Assembly: GCF_041261205.1 (NCBI RefSeq)
Contig: NZ_JBGCCH010000037.1
Location: 30,534-94,533, forward strand
Origin: Catenulispora sp. MAP5-51
GTDB lineage: Bacteria; Actinomycetota; Actinomycetes; Streptomycetales; Catenulisporaceae
Reading direction: 5' to 3'
DNA: 64,000 nt
In this document: piece after piece, positions 7,644 to 14,795 of the stretch
Numbering within the stretch: position 1 is the first letter of the stretch
How the letters are laid out: each line of letters opens with the position of its first letter
Position numbers and translations under genes: made by a program
Notes under the pieces: generated by a model
Database searches by the model: none
Seen by the model: the letters and a program-made list of their open reading frames with translations, nothing else
What the model was told of the DNA's origin: nothing

Positions 7644-9746
7644 ATGAGCCACGAGACGATCGAAGCCACGCACGCCCTGCCGCCGCCGCCAGGATCGATC
7701 AAGGACAAGGACGGACTGGTCACCTGGCCGCACGAGCCATGGCTGCACGGGTATCTGGCCAAGGACCTGGCGAACTGGAGCCAGGCCACAGACCCCTACG
7801 CGAAATACCTCCGCTCCCGTGTGCCACTGGCCCAGCGCATCCCGGTGTTCTCCGCGACGCAGGCCAACCCGCGCCTGACCTACGGTCCACAGGTCAGCGA
7901 ACTGTCCCGGGACTACGTCCTCAACATGACCTGCCGCGGCCTGCGGTACCAGGACGACGCGACGCTCCGCACCTCGCGCTTCTGGCAGTACGTTGACATG
8001 TTTGGGGCCTGGCACGGCGTCATCACGGCCGGCGCCTCGCCGCCGGACTGCAGCGTCTACGGCGTCGTGAACCTGCCGAACCCGGCATGGACCGACGCCG
8101 CGCACCGCAACGGCGTCAAGTCCCTCGGCTGCTGGTACTGGCCGCGCACCGACGATTTCGCGCAGTTGGTCGCCAAGAAGGCGGACGGCTCGTTCCCCGT
8201 CGCGGACCGGCTGCTGGCGATGGCCGCGTACTTCGGATTCGACGGCTACTTCATCAACCAGGAAGCGAAACTCAAACCAGAGGACAAGCGCGAAGCCCTG
8301 GCCAAGGCGCTGATGGAGATGTTCGCCTACATGCGTGCCAAGGCCCCTGCCGGCTTCCACCTCCAGTGGTACGACGCGATGCTGCCGAACGGCGATCTGG
8401 GCTACCAGAACGAGTTCAACGCGGCCAACTCACCATGGATCCGCAACGGCGGCACTCGCGTGTGCGACAGCATTTTCGTCAACTACTGGTGGGACTCGGC
8501 GAAATGCGAGACGTCGCGTACTCGCGCGAAAACTCTCGGCCTGGCTCCCTATGAGGTCGTCTCCATCGGCACGAACGTCGGCGACAACGGCTTCGTCCAG
8601 TCCGACTACGACCCCCGCGTCAACTTCCCCGAGGGCGGCACCGCGCTCAACGGCTGGGGCCTGTTCGACACGTCCGTCATCCTCTGCCCGCCGTCCGGCG
8701 CGGACTTGCACGACCCGACCGTCCAGACGCAGCGCTACGAGATGGAGCGCTACTTCTGGTCCGGCCCCAAGGGCGACCCGACGAGGACCGGACGCCTCCG
8801 CCCGCCGAGCGGCGGCACCGGCGACCCCTACAGCGACTACGAGGTCTGGGACGGCGTCGCGCACTACATCACCGAGCGCTCGGTGATCGGCGGCTTCCCC
8901 TTCGTCACCCGCTTCAACACCGGCAAGGGCTTCGGCACCTGGGTCGGGGGCCAGCAGCTCGGCACGGCCCAGTGGGCGAACGCCGGCGTCGCGGACATCC
9001 TCCCGACCTGGCAGTGGTGGGTGACCGCCAATGGCGGATCTCCGCCCCTGACCGTGGACTACGACAGCACCATGGCATGGAACGGCGGCGCCTCGCTGCG
9101 CGTGACCGGCCGGCAGAACGTCGGGGACCAGAGCACCGTCCACTTGTACAAAACCCGGCTGCGCGCAAGCTCGACCACGACCGCGCGCATCCGCTACAAC
9201 GCCGGGCGCGCGGGCTCGAACCTCGGCCTGTTCATCGATCTGCTCTTCGAGGACTCCCCGACGAAGCCCACCTCGGTGCCAGTCGGCAAGTCCTACTCCG
9301 CCGGCTGGAACACCGAGACCGTCAGCCTGGGCACCTTCGCGGGCCGCACGATCGCCGCGATCAACCTCCGGTTCGCCACCCCGGTCCCGATCCCGTCCTA
9401 CGGCGTCAACATCGGCGAACTCGCCTTCCTCGACGGCCCGATCACACCCCCTCCCACCCCGAAGTCGTTCACCATCGACGCCGCCTACACGTACGGCACA
9501 GTCGCCGAGGCCCTCCTGTCCTGGACCCTCGACCCGAGCGTCTGGTACTACGACATCGTCCGAATCCGCCCCGACGGCTCGACCGAGACCCTCGCCCGCA
9601 CCTTCGACGAGGCCTGCTACATCCAGCTCGAAAGGATCAGTGCCGAGTCGGCGACCAGGATCCTGCTGGCCCCGGTCTCCCGGAACGGGGACGCGGGGCA
9701 GGCCGCGAGTGTGGTCATGTCCTGGTCCAACGGCGAGACGGCATAG
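7644..9746 (+). CDS. GH85 endo-beta-N-acetylglucosaminidase
   Basis: 700-aa protein with a clear GH85 catalytic domain: IPVFSATQANPRL, YGVVNLPNPAWTDAAHRNGV, LGCWYWPR and FGFDGYFINQE, where Asn205 and Glu207 match the family's substrate-assisted catalytic pair. The enzyme class cleaves the chitobiose core of N-glycans. A beta-sandwich-like region follows (about residues 480-600), then a possible FN3-like tail. The ATG at 7644 has GGGAGAACAGG before it. No signal peptide is visible from this start, nor from the in-frame upstream extension, although most bacterial GH85 substrates are extracellular. Confidence 0.93.
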   Translation: MSHETIEATHALPPPPGSIKDKDGLVTWPHEPWLHGYLAKDLANWSQATDPYAKYLRSRVPLAQRIPVFSATQANPRLTYGPQVSELSRDYVLNMTCRGLRYQDDATLRTSRFWQYVDMFGAWHGVITAGASPPDCSVYGVVNLPNPAWTDAAHRNGVKSLGCWYWPRTDDFAQLVAKKADGSFPVADRLLAMAAYFGFDGYFINQEAKLKPEDKREALAKALMEMFAYMRAKAPAGFHLQWYDAMLPNGDLGYQNEFNAANSPWIRNGGTRVCDSIFVNYWWDSAKCETSRTRAKTLGLAPYEVVSIGTNVGDNGFVQSDYDPRVNFPEGGTALNGWGLFDTSVILCPPSGADLHDPTVQTQRYEMERYFWSGPKGDPTRTGRLRPPSGGTGDPYSDYEVWDGVAHYITERSVIGGFPFVTRFNTGKGFGTWVGGQQLGTAQWANAGVADILPTWQWWVTANGGSPPLTVDYDSTMAWNGGASLRVTGRQNVGDQSTVHLYKTRLRASSTTTARIRYNAGRAGSNLGLFIDLLFEDSPTKPTSVPVGKSYSAGWNTETVSLGTFAGRTIAAINLRFATPVPIPSYGVNIGELAFLDGPITPPPTPKSFTIDAAYTYGTVAEALLSWTLDPSVWYYDIVRIRPDGSTETLARTFDEACYIQLERISAESATRILLAPVSRNGDAGQAASVVMSWSNGETA

Positions 9747-9771
9747 GCGGCCATCCCGCTCCGAAGCAGTC

Positions 9772-9808
9772 GGCCGCGGCCATCGGGTTGCCCCCGGTGG
9801 CCGCGGCC
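9772..9808 (+). terminator. Terminator-like hairpin after GH85 gene
   Basis: Perfect 11-bp inverted repeat GGCCGCGGCCA/TGGCCGCGGCC with an inner CGGG/CCCG pairing. It starts 25 nt after the GH85 stop and lies between that gene and the convergent MenC-like gene, so it may serve both. Confidence 0.7.
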
Positions 9809-9891
9809 TGATCTGGGCGCTCGCATTCGTAGAGCCCCGACTCACGACCTGGCTGTTCGGGCACCCAGATCGCCCAGCACATTGGCACCCT

Positions 9892-10998
9892 CTAGAACTC
9901 AGTCAGCGTCGCCACATCGGTCGTGAAACGCTCCATGATCTCCGGCTCTGGATCCAACCCCAGTCCCGGCCCCCGCGGCACCGCGATCAGCCCGTCGCCC
10001 ATGGTGATCATCGGCGTGACGTCCTCGCTGAAGTAGCGCCTTGACGGAGCGATGTCGGCGGGCAGAGTGAAGCCGGGCAGAGCGGCCAGGGCCAGGTTGG
10101 CGGCCTGCCCAAGGCCGGTCTCCAGCATGCCGCCGCACCAGACGGGGATCCCGTGCGCGGCGCAGACGTCGTGGATGCGCCGGGCTTCGAGATAGCCGCC
10201 GACCCGGCCGGCCTTGATGTTCACGATGGCGCAGGCGCCGAGGGCGATGGCGTCGACCGCGGAGCGCGCCGACGTGATGGACTCGTCCAGGCAGATCGGC
10301 GTCCGCAACCGGCGGGCCAGCGCCGCATGGTCGCGCAGGTCGGCCGTGGGCAGCGGCTGTTCGAGCATGACCAGGTCGAAGTTGTCGAGCTCGGCCAGCA
10401 ACCGCGCATGGCCGAGCGTGTAGGCGGCGTTGGCGTCAACTTGCAGCACAACATCACCGAAGCGTTCCCGCACCGCCCGCACCGGCTCGACATCCCAGCC
10501 CGGCTCGACCTTCAGCTTGAACCGCCGATAGCCCTCATCAACGTAGCCAGCCACCTCGGCAAGCAGATCGCCGATCGAATCGGCGATACCCACCGACACC
10601 CCGCACTCCACCTCACCACGCACACCGCCGAGGTAGTCCGCGAAGGACACCCCGCGAGCACGCAGCCAGGCATCCATCAGAGCCATCTCGACCGTTGCCT
10701 TAGCCATCGGATTACCCGGAATACAGGCCAAGGCCGAAGCCACCCGCGCCGGCGTGAGATCATCGAGGACTGCGACAGCCGGCAGCAGAAACCGCCGAAT
10801 CACCTCGGCCGCACCATCGAGATACTCCTCCGAGTAGCCCGGCTCAGGCAGCGCGACACACTCGCCCCAGCCCTCACCCTCGGAAGTGACCACCCGCACC
10901 AGCAAGATGTCACGCCGCAGCTCCAGCCCCAGCGAGGTACGGAACGGCGTGCGCAATGGCAGGTCCAGCCGACGTAGCTCGGCACGCTCCAACCTCAT
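9892..10998 (-). CDS. MenC-like o-succinylbenzoate synthase / N-acylamino acid racemase
   Basis: 368-aa enolase-superfamily enzyme. The start at 10998 gives the family N-terminus MRLERAELRRLDLPLRTPFRT. Catalytic features: FKLKVEPG (Lys pair), LQVDANAAY, LEQPL and CLDESI (metal ligands), and VNIKAGRVGGYLEA (second catalytic Lys). Length and N-terminus match the divergent MenC/NSAR branch, which makes o-succinylbenzoate in menaquinone synthesis and often racemises N-succinyl amino acids as well. No other menaquinone gene is present here, so a racemase role is equally possible. Confidence 0.88.
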   Translation of the reverse strand: MRLERAELRRLDLPLRTPFRTSLGLELRRDILLVRVVTSEGEGWGECVALPEPGYSEEYLDGAAEVIRRFLLPAVAVLDDLTPARVASALACIPGNPMAKATVEMALMDAWLRARGVSFADYLGGVRGEVECGVSVGIADSIGDLLAEVAGYVDEGYRRFKLKVEPGWDVEPVRAVRERFGDVVLQVDANAAYTLGHARLLAELDNFDLVMLEQPLPTADLRDHAALARRLRTPICLDESITSARSAVDAIALGACAIVNIKAGRVGGYLEARRIHDVCAAHGIPVWCGGMLETGLGQAANLALAALPGFTLPADIAPSRRYFSEDVTPMITMGDGLIAVPRGPGLGLDPEPEIMERFTTDVATLTEF

Positions 10999-11265
10999 GC
11001 GTTCATTCTTGCGTACGGCGCATCGGTTCCGTCCGATCAGCTTCAAGCCTGCGGATCAGACGTTGCTGGCGACGTTGCTTGATGCGCTGCTCTGACACAG
11101 TACGGCGGTTCCCCGGCCGGACCTCGGAGAGCCGCTCAACGAGCAGCAATCCGCAGCGTGAAAATCCAGGCCATGGCCAGTCTCAGTAATTGCGAACAGG
11201 GCAGCCAGCGCAGACCGTCGAAGCTGATTTGACCGTCGTTCCGAAGATCGCAGACCGCGCGGCTT

Positions 11266-11985
11266 TCAGGAGAACGCCAACTTCCGGAGTTTGTCCAGAT
11301 CGTTGATGCGCAGGCGTCGGTAGCCGGTGGCGATAACCCCAGCCTCCCGTAGGTCGCGTAGAGCCTTGTGAACAGTGGGTTCGGCCGCCCCGATCAAGGT
11401 CGCCAACTCGGGTTGGGTCAGCGGCCAGGCGACGAACGCCCCGTCGCCCTCCCGGGTGCCGTAGGTCGTAGCCAGGTCGTACAGGACGCGGGCGACGCGA
11501 GTAGGAGCGTCGCTGCCAGCGAAGTCAATGCGGCGGCTATTGGCGCTGCGAAGCTTGCCGACGACTGAGCGCTGCACGGATTCGGCGACGCGGGGATTCT
11601 CCCGCAGGCAAGCGAGGAAGTCGTTACGGGTCACCACCCGACCGACCACGACCCCGCAGCTGGTGACAGTGGCGGAACGGGGCTGTCCATCCAGCACGCC
11701 AAGCTCGCCGACCAAATCACCGCCAATCCGGACGGCTAGCAGCGCGTCACGAGTGTCCTGGGCGCGACCAGTGGCTTTGACTACGCCATCCAGGAGGACG
11801 AACACGAACGTCGGCTGATCGGTCTCGCGAAGGATGATCCGGCCGGAGCCGTACTGGACCATTCTGCCCAGCCTCAGCAGGAGGTCTCTGGAATCCGGAT
11901 CGAGCCCACCGAGAAGGGTGTTGGCCGGCCACAGCCAGGTCCCCCGAGGTGCGCCGGCCGCGCGCGCCGTGCCGTCAGAGCCCAT
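11266..11985 (-). CDS. Crp/Fnr-family regulator with intact cyclic-nucleotide pocket motif
   Basis: 239-aa protein. The N-terminal cyclic-nucleotide-binding fold has VGELGVLDGQPRSATV, which keeps the GEL and R-S-A residues that contact the phosphate and ribose in CRP proteins. A C-terminal winged helix follows, with LTQPELATLIGAAEPTVHKALRDLREAGVI as recognition region. The ATG at 11985 has a strong AAGGGAG site. It is transcribed divergently from the cyclase/effector operon, with 184 nt between starts, so it is well placed to sense the cyclase product and control that operon (inference). Confidence 0.92.
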   Translation of the reverse strand: MGSDGTARAAGAPRGTWLWPANTLLGGLDPDSRDLLLRLGRMVQYGSGRIILRETDQPTFVFVLLDGVVKATGRAQDTRDALLAVRIGGDLVGELGVLDGQPRSATVTSCGVVVGRVVTRNDFLACLRENPRVAESVQRSVVGKLRSANSRRIDFAGSDAPTRVARVLYDLATTYGTREGDGAFVAWPLTQPELATLIGAAEPTVHKALRDLREAGVIATGYRRLRINDLDKLRKLAFS

Positions 11986-12169
11986 GGTTCTCCCTTCGGA
12001 TCGCTGCCCATTGTGCTCCGGGTGTAGGGGCAACTACGACGGTCTGCACGAATCGCGCAGTAGATATCGCAAAACCCGTACTTCGACGGCTTGTCGAGCC
12101 CGGGGTCGCGCCATTTTCGTCGGCGGGCGGAGGAGAAGCCTCGGCACGGAATCGACAAGGAGGATTTGC

Positions 12170-12739
12170 GTGGAGGACGACTCCTCTGAGGAAGGGACGA
12201 GCCTTGGCGTCCGGCGGTTGTGCGTTGCTACCGCGGGTGGGGAGCCAAGGCTGCTTTCCTCGGCTGTGCACTCAGCCGCATTCGACCGCCTCTATGTGGC
12301 GGCCACCTCAGATGGCGAGATCGCCGTCGCGCCGCCGGGAATCGACGAGATCCACCTCATCAGGGACCTCGTTGCGGTCGTGTCCCAACGTTCGCTGGGG
12401 ACGGGCGAACGGTTCCCGTTCATCCTGCTCGCCCTTGACCTCGGGATCGTGCGGATAGTCGGCGACGGATTCGGCGGCGCAGGCTTGTGCCGCGTGCGGA
12501 GCCTCGCGTCGAACCGCGGGGTGGCCAAGGCGGCGTCGGAGCTCACGCCCAGACACCGGCAGGGCGAATCGCAGCTCATGGTGGTCGTGCCGCCTAGCTT
12601 GCACATTGAACTCCTCGCCGACGGGTTGGCAGGAGCCTGGCACTACGTGCCGGACGCCGATGCCTGGCTGTGGCCGGCCGACCGAGCGTCGGAAGCCCTG
12701 TGGCACGACGAGCTGAAGCACCACGGTCACACCGGATAG
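12170..12739 (+). CDS. Degenerate class III cyclase-like protein
   Basis: 189-aa protein from a GTG at 12170 behind an ideal AAGGAGG site. It is not obvious at first sight, but the order SDGEIAVAPPGIDE, FILLALDLGIVRIVGDGF, SQLMVVVPPSLHIE and AWLWPA follows the second half of actinobacterial nucleotide-cyclase homology domains (GDGxxAxLP, RxAxHxGxV, LxVVVSxxVY, AWLxxP). The first metal-binding Asp segment (DIxGS) is missing, and the GDG Asp lies in SDG. It is therefore probably catalytically inactive and may be a regulatory paralogue of the cyclase at 14037. The next gene starts 19 nt downstream. Confidence 0.65.
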   Translation: MEDDSSEEGTSLGVRRLCVATAGGEPRLLSSAVHSAAFDRLYVAATSDGEIAVAPPGIDEIHLIRDLVAVVSQRSLGTGERFPFILLALDLGIVRIVGDGFGGAGLCRVRSLASNRGVAKAASELTPRHRQGESQLMVVVPPSLHIELLADGLAGAWHYVPDADAWLWPADRASEALWHDELKHHGHTG

Positions 12740-12758
12740 GAGCGGAGGGCGCAAGACG

Positions 12759-13418
12759 ATGGGCATCCTGGCCCGAGAACCACTGCTGTCGGCTTTGCCG
12801 CCGGCTGATCGCGCAGCCTTGCTCGCTGCGGGTGCTCACCGCCACTTCGGTGCGGCTGATCGCTTGATCCAGCAGGGTATGGCGGACGACTTCGTAATCG
12901 CGATCTCGGACGGTTGGGCCTCCGTCCGGGCGGACGCCGCCAACGGTCGCGCATTCCTGCTCGCACTCTGCGGGCCGGGCGACGTCGTGGGTGAGCTGAG
13001 CGTCCTGGACGGAGGTCCCCACAACGCGACGGTAACCGCGTTGACCGCGCTGGAGACACATGTCGTCTCCGGCGAGTCCTTCCGCAGGTTCCTCGCCAAC
13101 CATGCCACGGCTGGCGTCGCCTTGCTGCACGGTATGGCTCTGCGCCTGCGAGCCATCGACGCGCACGGCCAAGACCTGGCCACACTCCCTGTGGCGCAGC
13201 GGCTGGCCCGACTGCTCATCACCCTCGATCAGGACGGACCACACCACCCGCCGGCCATAAGGCTGCCCCAGCAGGAACTCGCCGCGGCGATCGGTGCCAC
13301 CAGGGAATCTGTTGCCAAGTGCCTGGCGGCCCTTCGGGCTCAGGGCGTGCTGGTCACTGCGGGCCGGCAGATCACCGTCGTAGACCGCCCTGCTCTGGCG
13401 GCAATCGCCGGAGTGTGA
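12759..13418 (+). CDS. Crp/Fnr-family protein with altered nucleotide pocket
   Basis: 219-aa Crp-fold protein. The sensor domain has GDVVGELSVLDGGPHNATV, so the GEL is kept but the usual Arg-Ser-Ala of the phosphate-binding cassette is His-Asn-Ala. The C-terminal winged helix is LPQQELAAAIGATRESVAKCLAALRAQGVL. It lies 19 nt after the degenerate cyclase and 86 nt before the membrane effector. The pocket change suggests a different ligand, or ligand-independent behaviour, compared with the divergent Crp protein at 11266; this is an inference. Confidence 0.9.
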   Translation: MGILAREPLLSALPPADRAALLAAGAHRHFGAADRLIQQGMADDFVIAISDGWASVRADAANGRAFLLALCGPGDVVGELSVLDGGPHNATVTALTALETHVVSGESFRRFLANHATAGVALLHGMALRLRAIDAHGQDLATLPVAQRLARLLITLDQDGPHHPPAIRLPQQELAAAIGATRESVAKCLAALRAQGVLVTAGRQITVVDRPALAAIAGV

Positions 13419-13504
13419 ATTCGGCTACTGCGTCATTGCCACCGCGGCCACAGGATGTGGCCATCGGCTGACATCATCAGAGGTCTGACACAGGAGGGGA
13501 CACC

Positions 13505-14008
13505 ATGTCGGCACCTGCCAGTTCCGCTGCCACGGCTTTGCCGTCGGCTCCGCGGTATCTCGTCGACCAAGCAGAGAACGCGATCGACCGGGCCGACCGG
13601 AAGGCCGCCGCCCTCGGCGCCGCCTCGATCGCCCTGGTGACCCTTCTGGACTCCAGGGGAGCGGTACACCATGGCTCGCTCCACGCCGCCGCGGGCGCAC
13701 TCGTCACCGCAGGCCGACTCAGCTGGGTGGCCGCAGTCCTGGCACTGGCCGCCGCGGTCCGGCCCCGATTGCGCTCCGCAGCACCCGGTACTCATCCGGT
13801 CTCCTTCTTCGATCTGCCGGAAGAGTACGACGCCGACCGACTGCGCTCCCTGGTGATGGCTGCGGCCGGAGACGGCGAGGACTGGCTGTTGGCTCAGGGC
13901 CATGTTCTCGGGCGGATCGCCGTGGCGAAGTTCCGGATGATCCAGATGGCAATGGCGTTGCTTGTGCTCAGTGCTCTGATGAACGCGCTCGGTTCAACCC
14001 TCTCATAG
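13505..14008 (+). CDS. Pycsar-type two-transmembrane effector (PycTM/DUF5706-like)
   Basis: 167-aa protein. The N-terminal helix carries ENAIDRADRKAAALGAASIA, the typical start of Pycsar effector-type TM domains. Hydrophobic segments lie around 35-48, 70-88 and 146-165. The C-terminal signature LGRIAVAKFRMIQMAMALLV (135-154) matches the family pattern of a KxxxI/L helix leading into the last membrane segment. In known Pycsar systems such proteins bind cyclic pyrimidine nucleotides and disrupt the membrane of infected cells. The next gene downstream is a nucleotide cyclase, 28 nt after this stop. Confidence 0.82.
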   Translation: MSAPASSAATALPSAPRYLVDQAENAIDRADRKAAALGAASIALVTLLDSRGAVHHGSLHAAAGALVTAGRLSWVAAVLALAAAVRPRLRSAAPGTHPVSFFDLPEEYDADRLRSLVMAAAGDGEDWLLAQGHVLGRIAVAKFRMIQMAMALLVLSALMNALGSTLS

Positions 14009-14036
14009 AGAAACCCCAAGCAAGGAGACGAAGGCC

Positions 14037-14795
14037 TTGTCCACTGAAGCACTGCATCACCTCGTGGTGGTCTACGACATCCAAGGCTCAGCAGGACTGA
14101 CGAACCCGGAGAAGATCGTCGCACGAGACTTGCTGGACGACTGTTGCACCGCAGCGCTTGAGACGGCCGACATCCCGGCCGGCCAGGTGCGCGTAAAGGA
14201 CCTTGGCGACGGCGCCATGCTCCAATTCGGCGCTGAGATCGCCAAATCCCGAGTGCTGGGGGCCTGGCTCGGCACATTCCACAGCCGGCTCCGTCGCGCG
14301 TACGAGCAAGCCGAGCGGCCCTTTCAGGTTCGGCTGGCCGCACATGCCGGCGAGCTGCACCCCAGCTTGAACGAGTACACGGGGGTTGCGCTGGACTTCA
14401 CGGCGCGGCTGGCCGATGCGCCCGCCGCCAAGCGGGTTCTCGGCGCCACGCCTTCGGCCCCGCTGGCGGTGATCGTGTCCGAGGTCGTCTACGACCAAGT
14501 TGTCCGACACCGAGGCGGAGGCCTGGAGCCCGACGCGTTCTCGCGCATCAAGCTCCAGGTGAAGGAGACCGATACCACAGCCTGGCTGCACCTGCCCGGG
14601 TGGGCTCGAGTGCCGATGCCACAGGAAACTGGGACGGCCGAGGAGCACGCAGGCGGGGCGAAACCACGTGCCGCTGCCGACCATGCTCGCGACGGTGGCC
14701 GACGGCAGGACATCACGGTCTCGGGCGGAAGCGTCGGCGTCATCGGTGAGGCTACGGTGAACGGCCCCTTCAACGTCGGCGGCGGCTCACGATGA
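14037..14795 (+). CDS. Class III nucleotide cyclase (PycC-like) with C-terminal amyloid-like motif
   Basis: 252-aa protein from a TTG start behind AAGGAGACGAAGG. The cyclase fold is visible: VVYDIQGSAG with metal-binding Asp14, VKDLGDGAML with Asp58, VRLAAHAGE, VALDFTARLADAP and LAVIVSEVVYDQVV, ending in TAWLHLPGW. Both metal Asp residues are present, so it is likely active. After a Pro/Gly/Ala linker, residues 225-250 read DITVSGGSVGVIGEATVNG and on to the C-terminus, a Gly/Val-rich motif shared with the next protein. The nucleotide base it uses cannot be read with certainty. Its stop overlaps the next start by 4 nt (ATGA). Confidence 0.87.
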   Translation: MSTEALHHLVVVYDIQGSAGLTNPEKIVARDLLDDCCTAALETADIPAGQVRVKDLGDGAMLQFGAEIAKSRVLGAWLGTFHSRLRRAYEQAERPFQVRLAAHAGELHPSLNEYTGVALDFTARLADAPAAKRVLGATPSAPLAVIVSEVVYDQVVRHRGGGLEPDAFSRIKLQVKETDTTAWLHLPGWARVPMPQETGTAEEHAGGAKPRAAADHARDGGRRQDITVSGGSVGVIGEATVNGPFNVGGGSR

